Positions 9,701 through 18,073 are shown, numbered from the stretch's first letter. The stretch is 61,499 nt of DNA from JAUILA01 sp964563925 (GCA_964563925.1 CAZLZD010000026.1:1-61499), one strand, 5' to 3'. The notes: generated by a model not told the origin, from the sequence alone. A program made the numbers and translations.

Positions 9701-10079
9701 GGTCAGCGGTGATCAGCACCTCACTTAACTGAGTTGCTTCCTCTTCCAGCTGAACATTCACCCCGTAGGTCTGACCCAGTGTGAGGTACACGGAAGGATT
9801 CTCCCAGGTTTGGTACCCGACAAATGAAATTGTCACTTTATACGGTCCGCCAACCCGCATGTTGGGGATCCTGAAAAACCCTTCAGCATCTGTCACATTG
9901 CCGTAGGATGTGCCTGTAGGGCTATGTACTGCCACGATGGTGGCTCCAGGCAGGCCTGCACCTGTCTCATCAGTAATTCTGCCGCTCATGGCAGATGTTG
10001 TAACACCTTGTCCGAATACCCCTGCGGCCACAAAGACCAGCAACAGTGTCAGACAAATACCCAGTAGATTTTTTAACAT
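6792..10079 (-). CDS. Oar-like TonB-dependent receptor with carboxypeptidase-like N-terminal domain
   Basis: A 1095-aa outer-membrane protein. It has a signal peptide (1-23, cut near VFGQ) and a carboxypeptidase regulatory-like beta domain (about 30-115, SGRITDETGAGLPGATIVAV). A plug domain follows (about 130-255; QNSRYNTIYIDGAVNND, then GFAGGAINAVTRSGTN), then a long beta-barrel to the C-terminus YIFGNAK. The plug motif and the great length match the Oar/OmpA-related receptors of Myxococcus and Bacteroidota, whose substrates are mostly unknown. No SusD partner is adjacent. It is divergent from the secreted M14 peptidase, so a link between proteolysis and uptake is possible but unproven. A -7 box lies about 60 bp upstream of the start. 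Confidence 0.92.
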   Translation of the reverse strand: MLKNLLGICLTLLLVFVAAGVFGQGVTTSAMSGRITDETGAGLPGATIVAVHSPTGTSYGNVTDAEGFFRIPNMRVGGPYKVTISFVGYQTWENPSVYLTLGQTYGVNVQLEEEATQLSEVLITADRNNIFDGNRTGQETVVDQNTIEALPTVSRAIGDYVRYNPLANIQEDEDGFEISIAGQNSRYNTIYIDGAVNNDVFGLAGSGTNGGQTGVQPVSIDAIEQFQVSVAPFDVRQSGFAGGAINAVTRSGTNDIEGSAYYFWRNESLAGKTPTDNDEVEREKLNEFTAKTYGFRLGGPIVKDKVFFFVNAEIQRNERPQPFNFANYRGSATRADIDALTTFISDKYGYDAGGFENNTAYLDSEKILGKIDWNISDNHKLTLRHSYVKAENLEARSSSPNFLGFLNGSEFFISKTNSTALELSSTLGPNMFNKLTVGATIVRDDRDPLGQPFPTIRISQPSVGNTQGSSIEIGAERFSTANLLNQDIITVNNDFELFKGRHSLLFGANFEYYNVGNLFIRENYGSYRFFGGIDQFLNNLDAQGNPISSRIERSYSQVDNVSGDESDAIAAFEQILLGFYVQDQYQATNNLKLTGGLRIDFPIFLDDVPTNADFNENTIPLIEAAGYDMMGARTGSFIQTQLMFSPRLGFNWDINGDQKTQLRGGIGLFTSRIPLVWQGGAFNNYGLNIGGGRNNDEPFNPDVNDQWPGEIIPGSSPPSGQIDLFAEDFKLPQVMKLNLAVDQKLPWGLIGTVEAIYSKNKNFVRYQNLNLRPSTENLTGGGDDRPLYNQFDEIDPQYTGIYLASNTDKGYAYNLVASLTKPFDNGFSATLSYSYGDSYSLFDGTSSQNNSQWRGYFNPEGRNNEGDAYRSGFSAGHRILAQVSYALEYAGFMSSEIGLVFNGQSGRPFSYVVGAFNDDFVNDGGFDFNELAYIPNDASDLNLVATSDYTVAEQVQALNSFISDRNGLDDYRGEYVERNTDRTPFETIVDLRFLQNFYIDMGNGKRNTLQFSLDIFNLTNLINKDWGRRYFMSFGTYSLYNLQGYEADGTTPIYTVNSDIMEGSDPWEGNIIDSGFRSSRWQMQLGLRYIFGNAK

Positions 10080-10138
10080 AGTAAATGGTTTAAGTTGAAA
10101 TGTGAAATAATGAATAGCTTGTTCTATTTTTGGCAGCT

Positions 10139-10146
10139 CAAAGGTA
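10139..10146 (-). promoter_or_regulatory. Candidate -7 box for the Oar-like receptor
   Basis: The minus strand reads TACCTTTG (CAAAGGTA on plus), an exact TAnnTTTG match. It would give a leader of about 50 nt. No -33 TTG is evident at the expected distance. It lies in the 217-bp divergent intergenic region 10080-10296, which otherwise holds only the palindrome at 10251-10263. Confidence 0.5.
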
Positions 10147-10250
10147 AGGTCTACATATTCTATTTTTAAATCCTTACGCTTTAAATTAGTGCGAATAAAA
10201 CAGACGACAAGTTAACATTTGGTTAAACTACGTGTTGACTGGTTGGTTAG

Positions 10251-10263
10251 GTCTAAGTTAGAC
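10251..10263. promoter_or_regulatory. Palindrome, possible operator
   Basis: GTCTAA-G-TTAGAC is a perfect 6-bp inverted repeat with one central base. It lies 33 bp before the M14 peptidase start, where a regulator could act on either divergent gene. No regulator gene is adjacent, so the role is a guess. Confidence 0.35.
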
Positions 10264-10296
10264 ATCCTCAATATAATATAGAAATTTTTTGCTTTC

Positions 10297-12855
10297 ATGA
10301 AATTAAGATTATTACTCTGGATCGCAGGTATATTGCTCACTACCAGCATGTACGGACAGAAATCCCTGTCTTATTACCTTCCTGATGATGTACAATACAA
10401 CCCGGATATTCCAACCCCCCGGTCGGTCATCGGGCATGAGGTCGGCGAGTGGCACGTGAGCCACGACCGCCTGGTACGTTATATGGAAGTGCTGGCAGAA
10501 TCTTCAGACCGCATCAGCCTGACCGAGACTGGCCGAACCTATGAAGGTCGCCCCCTGCTGATTCTCACAATAACCTCCGCGGCAAATCAGCAAAACCTGG
10601 AGGCACTGCGGGAAGCACACCTGGCCGTTTCTGACCCTGAACGGCGGGTCACCGATTTTTCAAATGTACCATTGGTGGTCTACATGGGGTACAGCATACA
10701 TGGCAATGAAGCCAGCGGCAGCAATGCGTCGTTGCTGACGGCCTACCACCTGGCTGCGGCCCAGGGAGATAAAATGAATGAATTGCTGGAGAATACGGTG
10801 ATCCTGCTGGATCCCTCCTTTAATCCGGACGGACTGAACCGTTTTGCCAGCTGGGTAAACAGCCGCCGGAGCCGCGTGCCGGTAGCAGACCCGAATTCCC
10901 AGGAATTAAACGAAGTCTGGCCGGGAGGCCGTACCAACCATTATTGGTTTGACCTGAATCGTGACTGGTTGCCGGCCCAGCTTCCCGAATCACAGGCCCG
11001 TCTTGCCACTTTCCATAAATGGAAGCCCAATATTCTTACCGACCATCACGAAATGGGCACAAATTCGACCTTCTTTTTTCAGCCTGGCATCCCTTCACGG
11101 AACAATCCGCTGACACCGGCTGAAACCTACCGTCTGACCGAGGAGATGGGTAAGTTCCATGCGGCGGCACTGGATGAGATCGGATCCCTGTATTACACCA
11201 AGGAGAGTTATGACGACTATTATTACGGAAAAGGGTCGACCTATCCGGATATCAACGGAGCGGTTGGCATTCTGTTCGAACAGGCAAGCTCCCGCGGGCA
11301 TGCCCAGGAAAATGAGGAGGGGATTCTCACATTCCCCTTTACCATCAGGAACCAGTTTGTAACTTCTTTATCGACCCTGGAAGCAGCGCGTGTATTGCGG
11401 GATGAATTTCTTGATCATCAGCAGACTTTCTACCAGGAGGCCATAAAGGAAGCAGCCGGGGATGACGAAAAAGTCTACCTGGTAGGCTCGAAAGACCGCT
11501 CACGCATTCACCATCTGGGCGAAATGATTGCCCGTCATGATATTGTCATCCGGAAGGTTGGTTCGCCCACCACCATCAACGGTAACCGGTATCAGCCCGA
11601 GGAATTGCTGGGCATACCACTTGACCAGCCACAATACCGGCTCATCAAGGCAATGTTTGAAACGCGGACGACTTTTGAAGACAGCCTGTTTTATGATATC
11701 AGCACCTGGACGTTTCCCTATGCGTTCGGAATTGACTTCCGTGGCGGAGGCGGCCGGGACCTGAACCTGCTTGGGGAGGTTTTTTCTCCTGATTCCGCGC
11801 CCGTCGGCTCCCTTATTCCCACGGAAGGACGTCCCTATGCGTATGTAATTGATCCGTATGGGTATTATACACACCGGGCTCTCTACGAATTGTTGTCTCA
11901 AGATATCATTGTCCGTATTGCCAACGAACCATTCAATGCGGCCGGCCGGGAATACCCCAGGGGGAGCCTGGTTATCCCTGTAACAGGACAGCCACTCGGT
12001 GCCGATTCACTTCTGACTAAGATGCAGCGACTGGCCAATCAGAATGAGCTTATCATTCACGCCACCAGCTCCGGTCTGGATTACGAAGGAAAAAGCCTGG
12101 GCAGTCCGTCCTTTTTTGTCGCCAGGGCACCAAAGGCAGCGATACTGGTAGGTGATGGAGTGAGATCCTACGATGCCGGGGAAATCTGGCACCTTCTTGA
12201 CCAGCGATACCATGTCCCGCTTACGCTTTTGCCGGTGGAAGAATTTAACGGGACCGACCTGGAGCGGTATAATGTGCTCTTTATGGTTTCAGGAAGGTAT
12301 AATGGATTAGGAGATAACGGGAAGGAGAAACTAAGGGATTGGATACGAAATGGCGGAACCCTGATTTCTTTCGGGTCTGCCTTGTCGTATCTGAACGGAG
12401 CCGGACTCGCCAATTTTCAGTTTACCTCACCGTCCCGCAATGACTCGACCAGGCAGCGCCCTTATGCACTCCTTTCGGAAACCCGGGGAGCCCAGGAGAT
12501 AGGCGGGGCAATTTTCAGAGCCAGGGCCGATCTCACCAATCCCCTGCTCTACGGATATGACAATCCATACGTTGCCCTGTTCAAGAATGACGAGAGTTTC
12601 CTGAAGCCGGCAGATAATCCGTTTGCCAATCCACTGATTTTCACGAATGAACCCCTACTGAGCGGCTATATTTCAGCACCAAATGCCAATAGTCTTTCCA
12701 ATTCCTCGGCATTAGGGGTGGATGCGGTTGGCAGGGGCCGGGTGATAGGTTTTAATTTTAACCCATCCTTTCGTGCATTCTGGTTTGGCACCAACAAACT
12801 GATGCTGAATGCCTTGTTTTACGGGCGGGAAATCAGCAGCGGAGCTACCAGATAA
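10297..12855 (+). CDS. Secreted M14-family zinc carboxypeptidase
   Basis: An 852-aa protein with signal peptide (1-20, cut before Gln21). The peptidase M14 domain spans about 50-370. Zinc ligands are H135 and E138 in HGNEASG and a His of the DHHEMG segment (250/251). The substrate-binding DLNRDW motif is at 219-224. The catalytic Glu is E328 in GILFEQASS. The long C-terminal half (about 390-852) contains a glutamine-amidotransferase-like flavodoxin fold (KAAILVGDGVRSYDAGEIWHL onward) and has no recognisable catalytic set. Such M14 proteins are exported in Bacteroidota and probably trim peptides in the periplasm or outside the cell. It is transcribed away from the Oar-like receptor. Confidence 0.9.
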   Translation: MKLRLLLWIAGILLTTSMYGQKSLSYYLPDDVQYNPDIPTPRSVIGHEVGEWHVSHDRLVRYMEVLAESSDRISLTETGRTYEGRPLLILTITSAANQQNLEALREAHLAVSDPERRVTDFSNVPLVVYMGYSIHGNEASGSNASLLTAYHLAAAQGDKMNELLENTVILLDPSFNPDGLNRFASWVNSRRSRVPVADPNSQELNEVWPGGRTNHYWFDLNRDWLPAQLPESQARLATFHKWKPNILTDHHEMGTNSTFFFQPGIPSRNNPLTPAETYRLTEEMGKFHAAALDEIGSLYYTKESYDDYYYGKGSTYPDINGAVGILFEQASSRGHAQENEEGILTFPFTIRNQFVTSLSTLEAARVLRDEFLDHQQTFYQEAIKEAAGDDEKVYLVGSKDRSRIHHLGEMIARHDIVIRKVGSPTTINGNRYQPEELLGIPLDQPQYRLIKAMFETRTTFEDSLFYDISTWTFPYAFGIDFRGGGGRDLNLLGEVFSPDSAPVGSLIPTEGRPYAYVIDPYGYYTHRALYELLSQDIIVRIANEPFNAAGREYPRGSLVIPVTGQPLGADSLLTKMQRLANQNELIIHATSSGLDYEGKSLGSPSFFVARAPKAAILVGDGVRSYDAGEIWHLLDQRYHVPLTLLPVEEFNGTDLERYNVLFMVSGRYNGLGDNGKEKLRDWIRNGGTLISFGSALSYLNGAGLANFQFTSPSRNDSTRQRPYALLSETRGAQEIGGAIFRARADLTNPLLYGYDNPYVALFKNDESFLKPADNPFANPLIFTNEPLLSGYISAPNANSLSNSSALGVDAVGRGRVIGFNFNPSFRAFWFGTNKLMLNALFYGREISSGATR

Positions 12856-12973
12856 CCAAAATTATTACATGACATTGCGAACCAGAAGGGAAAATAGTAT
12901 TTTGGCTTTCCCAAAGACGTGCAGTCTGGCACAATTTTAGCGCCACAATGAACACAATCAACATAGGAATTTT

Positions 12974-13372
12974 GTGAAAAATACAGGAATCAAGATAGCA
13001 GGGTTGGTTTTTCTTATGGGGATATCCTATGGTGGTTTCGCCCAGGGAGACATCATTAATCAGGTTAAAGAAGCTATCAAGACTGGTAGTTCCAAAGAAA
13101 TCGCCCAATACCTTCACCCGCAGGTCGACTTAACGATCAACGGGGAGATGAACAATTACAGCAAGACACAGGCTGAGTTTGTCTTAAGGGAATTTTTCAG
13201 GGAAAACCCGCCTTCCAGCTTCACCATTGTACACCAGGGGGCCTCCAAGGGTGGTCTTCCCTATGCAATTGGTCAGTATCTGAGTAATGGATCGACCTAC
13301 AGAGTCTGGATGCGAATTAAAAACCTGGAAAACCAGTACCTGGTACATGAGATAAGTTTTATCAAGGAATAG
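12974..13372 (+). CDS. DUF4783 family secreted protein
   Basis: A 132-aa protein with signal peptide (hydrophobic 8-23, FAQG cleavage region) and an NTF2-like alpha+beta body (VKEAIKTGSSKEIAQYLHP, then REFFRENPPSSFTIVHQG). The family, of unknown function, is often found just upstream of nadC in Bacteroidota, as here. The start is GTG at 12974. It overlaps the stop of a nine-codon reading frame beginning at ATG 12948 (see findings). A clear terminator follows the gene. Confidence 0.85.
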   Translation: MKNTGIKIAGLVFLMGISYGGFAQGDIINQVKEAIKTGSSKEIAQYLHPQVDLTINGEMNNYSKTQAEFVLREFFRENPPSSFTIVHQGASKGGLPYAIGQYLSNGSTYRVWMRIKNLENQYLVHEISFIKE

Positions 13373-13394
13373 GGAGTCATGTCTCAAAGGAAAG

Positions 13395-13419
13395 GCGCTG
13401 ATTTCTCAGCGCTTTTTTT
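13395..13419 (+). terminator. Rho-independent terminator after the DUF4783 gene
   Basis: GCGCTGA (13395-13401), tetraloop TTTC, TCAGCGC (13406-13412), then seven T. The T tract runs into the putative nadC -7 box, so the two elements share bases. Confidence 0.9.
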
Positions 13420-13426
13420 ATTTTTG
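13419..13426 (+). promoter_or_regulatory. Candidate -7 box of nadC, leaderless arrangement
   Basis: TATTTTTG matches TAnnTTTG and is followed by 4 nt and the ATG of nadC. The same 15 bases, box through ATG, occur before the acyltransferase gene at 45196. The overlap with the preceding terminator T tract means chance cannot be excluded. Confidence 0.45.
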
Positions 13427-13430
13427 CAGG

Positions 13431-14306
13431 ATGATTCCTTCCTACATCAATGATACTTCTCTGAACGAATTTCTGACAGCTGCATTCAGAGAGGATATCG
13501 GGGACGGGGACCATTCTTCGCTGGCTGCAATTCCTGCGATCCAGAACGGAGAAGCCATTCTGACGATGAAAGACCACGGACTGATCGCCGGGGTTGAACT
13601 GGCCGGAAGGATATTCTCCCATTATGACAAAAATCTGAGTGCTGAATTAAAAGTCCGGGACGGGGACAGCCTGAAACCCGGCGATGAGGTTCTTCATGTA
13701 CGCGGACCGGTACGTTCCATCCTTGCCTGTGAGCGACTGGTGCTGAATTGTATGCAACGCATGTCGGGCATAGCCACATTCACCCATCGGCTCACCAGTC
13801 TCATCAGTCATACCAGGGCCCAATTGCTGGATACAAGAAAAACCACACCCAATTTCAGGATGATGGAGAAATGGGCTGTGGTAATTGGTGGCGGGGTAAA
13901 CCACCGTTTTGGTTTATTCGACATGATTATGCTGAAGGACAATCACGTCGATTATGCCGGGGGAATCTCAGAGGCAATTGACGCGGCGGTGAATTACCTC
14001 GGTGAAACAGGCAAGTCGCTCAGGATCGAAATTGAAACCAGGAACCTTTCAGAAGTCAGGGAAGCCGTGAACCACGGTCGGGCCGACAGGATCATGCTTG
14101 ATAATATGAGTGTAAATGAAATGGCCGAGGCGGTAGCTATCATTGATGGCAGAGCCGAGACCGAAGCAAGCGGCGGTATCACGGAAGAAACCATTGCCGA
14201 GGTGGCAGAAACCGGTGTCGACTATATCTCTGTCGGCGCCCTGACCCACTCTTCACAAAGCCTTGACATGAGCCTGAAGGCTCAAAAAATTATTCAAAAT
14301 TCTTAA
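13431..14306 (+). CDS. nadC: Nicotinate-nucleotide pyrophosphorylase (carboxylating)
   Basis: A 291-aa protein. It converts quinolinate and PRPP to nicotinate mononucleotide in de novo NAD synthesis. Visible signatures are REDIGDGDHSS (20-30), the substrate-binding LDTRKTTP (133-140), K147, the GGGVNHRFGLFD glycine loop (153-164) and the MLKDNH motif (167-172). It appears to head an operon with the YcxB-like gene (12-bp gap), the dipeptidase and recX. nadA and nadB are not in the window. The NAD kinase gene lies 16 kb downstream. Confidence 0.97.
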   Translation: MIPSYINDTSLNEFLTAAFREDIGDGDHSSLAAIPAIQNGEAILTMKDHGLIAGVELAGRIFSHYDKNLSAELKVRDGDSLKPGDEVLHVRGPVRSILACERLVLNCMQRMSGIATFTHRLTSLISHTRAQLLDTRKTTPNFRMMEKWAVVIGGGVNHRFGLFDMIMLKDNHVDYAGGISEAIDAAVNYLGETGKSLRIEIETRNLSEVREAVNHGRADRIMLDNMSVNEMAEAVAIIDGRAETEASGGITEETIAEVAETGVDYISVGALTHSSQSLDMSLKAQKIIQNS

Positions 14307-14318
14307 TTACTAAAAAAC

Positions 14319-14798
14319 ATGATTGTTAAAACGAGAAAATACAAACTCCCCACGGGTACCTATATCAAACTGGGGCTGCTGAATGTCCTGAAACAACAGT
14401 GGTGGGTATTTCTCATTGCGGTGGCTTTATGCTGCGGATATTTTCTGGCTCCCAGTGCATGGTGGTTCATTGGCACCGGTATAGCACTTGTACTTTACAT
14501 CCTTTTCTGGGTCATCCAGTTTGCAGGAGTAACCCAGCTTGATCAGACCAAAATGTTATTTGACAAATTATCCTATGAGATCAGCAGTCAGCAGGTGCTT
14601 ATAAAACTCAGCGAACGACAGGGCATGCCCCTGAAATGGGACCAGATCAAGCGGGCCCAGGTGGGCAAAGATTACTACCTGCTGGTGGTAAATAAGGCGC
14701 AGCTTATACATCTTCCTTTCAAGATCTTCAAAACGGATAACGAGCGCAAATTTGTAGGCTCCATATTAAAGCGTAAAGGTTACGTGAAGGACTCATGA
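14319..14798 (+). CDS. YcxB-like membrane protein
   Basis: A 159-aa protein with two adjacent transmembrane segments (about 28-47 and 50-70). A soluble C-terminal beta domain follows (FDKLSYEISSQQVLIKLSER, then PLKWDQIKRAQVGKDYYLLV). This layout matches the YcxB-like family, whose function is not known. It follows nadC by 12 bp and overlaps the dipeptidase start by 4 bp (ATGA), so the three are likely co-transcribed. Confidence 0.7.
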   Translation: MIVKTRKYKLPTGTYIKLGLLNVLKQQWWVFLIAVALCCGYFLAPSAWWFIGTGIALVLYILFWVIQFAGVTQLDQTKMLFDKLSYEISSQQVLIKLSERQGMPLKWDQIKRAQVGKDYYLLVVNKAQLIHLPFKIFKTDNERKFVGSILKRKGYVKDS

Positions 14799-15961
14799 AG
14801 GTCCTGATCTATATAATGGGGAGCATTGTACTCCTGTATCTCCTCTTTATCAACATTGCGCCCGGCGTTATTGAAAACTCCAGGAATAAAGTATACACTT
14901 CTCCCCCCTACCAGGCCGGTGAGCAGGCGGAGCAGCTTCACGAATCCTTTCAATTCGTTGCTGATCTCCATTGTGATGCCTTGTTATGGGACCGGGATTT
15001 ACTGGATGAAAGCACGCGGGGCCATGTCGATATTCCGAGGTTGCAGCAGGCTAATGTAGCCTTGCAGGTCTTTACCATTGTCAGTAAGTCGCCAAAAAAT
15101 CAAAATTATGACAGTAATTCAGGGGATACCGACAATATCACCCTATTACAGGTCGCGCAGGGCAATGCCATAGGCACCTGGTTCAGCCTTGCCGACCGCG
15201 CCATGCGGCAGGCGTCTCATCTTAACCGCATGGCGGACGAGTCGGAGGGTAACTTCAGGGTGATCCGCAGCCGGCAGGATCTCATCCGGTTTATCCGGGA
15301 GCGTGAAACCGATCAAGACCTGGTTGCCGGTATCCTGGGTGTGGAAGGTGCACATATGCTGGAAGAAAATATGGAGAATCTGGACCGGGCTTTTGATGCA
15401 GGGATCCGAATTATTGGTCCCGTTCATTTTTTTGACAATGCCCTTGGCGGGTCTGCGCACGGAGTGGATAAGCATGGAATCACCGAATTTGGCCGCGATG
15501 TGCTGCGCCGGGCCGAAGAAAAAGAGATGCTCATAGACCTTTCCCATGCCTCCCCTGCGTTGATTGAAGATATCCTGGATATTGCCAGCCGCCCGGTATT
15601 GGTCACACATACCGGGGTGAAAGGTACCTGTGACAATCCGAGGAACCTTTCGGACGCTCAGCTTCGTCGCATTGCCGATAATGGCGGCCTGGTGGGAATA
15701 GGGCTGTTTACTCAGGCAGTTTGCGGACAGGATGCAACTGCCACGGCACAGGCGATTCGCTATGCTGCAGACCTCATTGGTGTCGCCCACGTGGCGCTGG
15801 GTTCCGATTTTGACGGATCCGTGACCACCCCTTTCGATGTAACAGGCCTCCCGCTCATTACGGAAGCCCTTATGAAGGAAGGATTCAGTGAATCTGAAAT
15901 TGCAAAAATCATGGGAGGCAATGTGCGGGACTTTTTCTTACGCAATCTTCCCGGAGAATGA
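14795..15961 (+). CDS. Membrane dipeptidase (M19 family)
   Basis: A 388-aa protein with an N-terminal membrane anchor (2-22), so the catalytic domain is probably periplasmic. The binuclear zinc site is visible: H59 and D61 in ADLHCDALL, the bridging Glu in GVEGAH, and His residues in DLSHAS and LVTHTGVKG. The later ALGSDFDG motif completes the amidohydrolase barrel. It hydrolyses dipeptides, with possible roles in peptide nutrition or D-amino-acid dipeptide turnover. The start overlaps the upstream stop and its stop overlaps recX, both by 4 nt. Confidence 0.93.
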   Translation: MKVLIYIMGSIVLLYLLFINIAPGVIENSRNKVYTSPPYQAGEQAEQLHESFQFVADLHCDALLWDRDLLDESTRGHVDIPRLQQANVALQVFTIVSKSPKNQNYDSNSGDTDNITLLQVAQGNAIGTWFSLADRAMRQASHLNRMADESEGNFRVIRSRQDLIRFIRERETDQDLVAGILGVEGAHMLEENMENLDRAFDAGIRIIGPVHFFDNALGGSAHGVDKHGITEFGRDVLRRAEEKEMLIDLSHASPALIEDILDIASRPVLVTHTGVKGTCDNPRNLSDAQLRRIADNGGLVGIGLFTQAVCGQDATATAQAIRYAADLIGVAHVALGSDFDGSVTTPFDVTGLPLITEALMKEGFSESEIAKIMGGNVRDFFLRNLPGE

Positions 15962-16434
15962 ACGATGGATGGGACCAGCAAACAGCCCTGCACAAAGCCG
16001 CCAGGTTTTGCGCGTACCAGGAGCGTTCTGCCGGTGAAGTCCGGAAAAAATTGCTGCACAGAGTTTCTTCGGCCGACGTTGTGGAACAAATCATTGAATC
16101 GCTGATAGAAGATGATTTTTTGAACGAGGAACGTTTTCTCCAGGCCTTCATTAAGGGTAAATTTTACCAGAAAAAATGGGGCCGCATCAAGATCAGGTAT
16201 GCGCTACAGACCCATGACATATCTCCGCAACGAATAGATACTGGTTTGAAAGAACTTATCCCGCCTGAAGACTATCGCTCAGCGGTCAGGGAGCTCATGC
16301 GTCTGAAGATTGCGCGGCTTGGCGAGATGGACCCCCTGGCAATAAAAGGGAAGGTCTTTCAGCACCTTGCCGGGAAGGGTTACGAACAGGATGTAGTATA
16401 TGAAGCCTGGGAAGAAATGGGGTTTCCTGTATAA
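15958..16434 (+). CDS. recX: Regulatory protein RecX
   Basis: A 158-aa protein of RecX type. It has a first repeat with CAYQERSAGEVRKKL (18-32), then LIEDDFLNEERFLQAFIKGKF, and a central KWGRIKIRYAL motif, followed by a third degenerate repeat. RecX binds RecA filaments and limits recombinase activity. recA is not in the window. The gene overlaps the dipeptidase stop by 4 bp and ends the nadC operon. Confidence 0.92.
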   Translation: MNDGWDQQTALHKAARFCAYQERSAGEVRKKLLHRVSSADVVEQIIESLIEDDFLNEERFLQAFIKGKFYQKKWGRIKIRYALQTHDISPQRIDTGLKELIPPEDYRSAVRELMRLKIARLGEMDPLAIKGKVFQHLAGKGYEQDVVYEAWEEMGFPV

Positions 16435-16521
16435 TGTGCGACAAATTGTTTGTTTTTTTCAGCGTCACCCGTCATCCTTTACGTTCAAACTATTAAATTA
16501 CCCAATCATTTTTCCTGACCC

Positions 16522-17034
16522 ATGCAATCAATACATGCCTGTAAAGAACGACTGGAAGAATTAGCTTCCGTTATCAGCCATCTGTCCGACAACGAATACG
16601 GAATGGCGCTGCCTGTTTTGAATCATGCGAGCCTGGGTGGTCATACGCGCCACATAGTGGAATTCTATCAGTGCCTGCTCCATCAAACAGAACAGGGGGA
16701 AATAAACTACGACCTCAGAAACCGACAGCTCAGCCTCGAACGCTCGGTGGAATCTGCACTTGGCGCTATTTCCGAAATCACGGTGCTCCTGGACCAAATC
16801 TCTTCAGACCGTTTGCTTTCACTTCGCGTTAATTTCAGTCATGACAGCAAGGAAACCGAGATGATTAAGACTACCCTGTACAGGGAGCTTGTCTATCAGC
16901 AGGAACATACCGTTCACCATATGGCACTTATCCGGGTCGGGGTACAGCATACCTATCCGCATGTCAGGGTGCCGGACAATTTTGGGGTGGCTGCGTCAAC
17001 GCTCCGGCATTCGCTTGACTCCCTGAAAAAATGA
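16522..17034 (+). CDS. DinB-like (bacillithiol-transferase superfamily) protein
   Basis: A 170-aa all-helical protein. The metal-binding pattern of the DinB/YfiT superfamily is visible: GGHTRHIVEF (about 35-44) and QEHTVHHMALI (about 131-141). Known members are thiol-dependent transferases or hydrolases. The preferred thiol and substrate here are unknown. It starts 87 bp after recX, and the gap holds no obvious element. Its stop overlaps the start of the ATP-grasp gene by 4 bp, so the two are translationally coupled and probably work together. Confidence 0.8.
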   Translation: MQSIHACKERLEELASVISHLSDNEYGMALPVLNHASLGGHTRHIVEFYQCLLHQTEQGEINYDLRNRQLSLERSVESALGAISEITVLLDQISSDRLLSLRVNFSHDSKETEMIKTTLYRELVYQQEHTVHHMALIRVGVQHTYPHVRVPDNFGVAASTLRHSLDSLKK

Positions 17035-18071
17035 TATCCCGGCTGCGAAGGTGGCGAATCATCCTGGGTAACTGGGAATACTGGCCGTGGCAGGTGGTCT
17101 ATGCCCCGTTGTTCGTGTACTGGATTTTACTCTCCATCAGGAGCGGATCCCTGCTTTATTTTTCTGCGGTAAATCCGCGGTTACGCAATGGGGGCATGCT
17201 GGGGGTGTCAAAGCACGACATTCTCTCAATGATCCCGGCAACGCACCGTCCGGGCAGCTGTCTTATTCCTTTCCGGGCTCCAGAAGAGGAGATTTTGGAG
17301 AAGATGCAGGAACATGGACTGGGATTCCCTCTCATTGCCAAACCGGATGTTGGCGAGCGGGGTTTTATGGTTCGGAAGGTTTACAGTATGGAGCAGCTTC
17401 AGTCGTATGCCCGTCAACTGGGACATTCCTACATTCTGCAGGAGTTTGTTGACCTGCCACTTGAAGCCGGTATTTTTTATTACAGGATGCCTGGAGAACC
17501 GGGGGGAAATGTCAGTTCGGTGGTACTGAAAAAAATGCTTACAGTCACGGGAGACGGCCGCCGTACTCTTTCCGCGCTTATCAGGGATAACGACCGGGCT
17601 TTTCTTCAATGGGACAAGCTGAAAGTAACGTACAAGGCACAATGGGACAAAATCCCGAAACTGAATGAGGAAATTGAACTTGTATCCATCGGTAATCATT
17701 GCCTGGGCACCACTTTTCTCGATGGCAACCGGCTCATATCTCCCGGACTGATTGAGACCATGGACAAACTGGCAGACAAAATTCAGGACTTTCATTACGG
17801 CCGTTTTGATGTCAGGGCTGCCGACGCGCAAGCGCTTGAACAAGGCAGGTTCCAGGTCCTTGAACTGAACGGGGCTAATGCCGAGCCTGCACATATCTAT
17901 CATCCGGGATCATCTTTTTGGACCGGGCAACGCACATTGTTCCGTCACTGGCAGATTATGTTCAGGATCAGTGAGGCCAACCATCGCCTTAAAAGGATCA
18001 GATACCCGGGCCTGCCGGCGGTATGGAATGAATACAGGCGGTTCAGGGCGCTGAAAACGCTGAAGCATTAA
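17031..18071 (+). CDS. ATP-grasp domain protein (D-Ala-D-Ala-ligase-like)
   Basis: A 346-aa protein. The N-terminal 50 residues contain one membrane-like stretch (VVYAPLFVYWILLSIRSG). The ATP-grasp core follows: FPLIAKPDVGERGFMVRKV (ATP lysine and glycine loop), YILQEFVDLPLEAGIFYYR, and the metal-binding tail FQVLELNGANAEP (Glu and Asn). ATP-grasp enzymes join a carboxylate to an amine or thiol through an acyl phosphate. This is not a canonical Ddl: it lacks the usual N-terminal domain and is linked to a DinB-like gene instead of the mur genes. The substrate is unknown. Confidence 0.78.
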   Translation: MISRLRRWRIILGNWEYWPWQVVYAPLFVYWILLSIRSGSLLYFSAVNPRLRNGGMLGVSKHDILSMIPATHRPGSCLIPFRAPEEEILEKMQEHGLGFPLIAKPDVGERGFMVRKVYSMEQLQSYARQLGHSYILQEFVDLPLEAGIFYYRMPGEPGGNVSSVVLKKMLTVTGDGRRTLSALIRDNDRAFLQWDKLKVTYKAQWDKIPKLNEEIELVSIGNHCLGTTFLDGNRLISPGLIETMDKLADKIQDFHYGRFDVRAADAQALEQGRFQVLELNGANAEPAHIYHPGSSFWTGQRTLFRHWQIMFRISEANHRLKRIRYPGLPAVWNEYRRFRALKTLKH

Positions 18072-18073
18072 TT

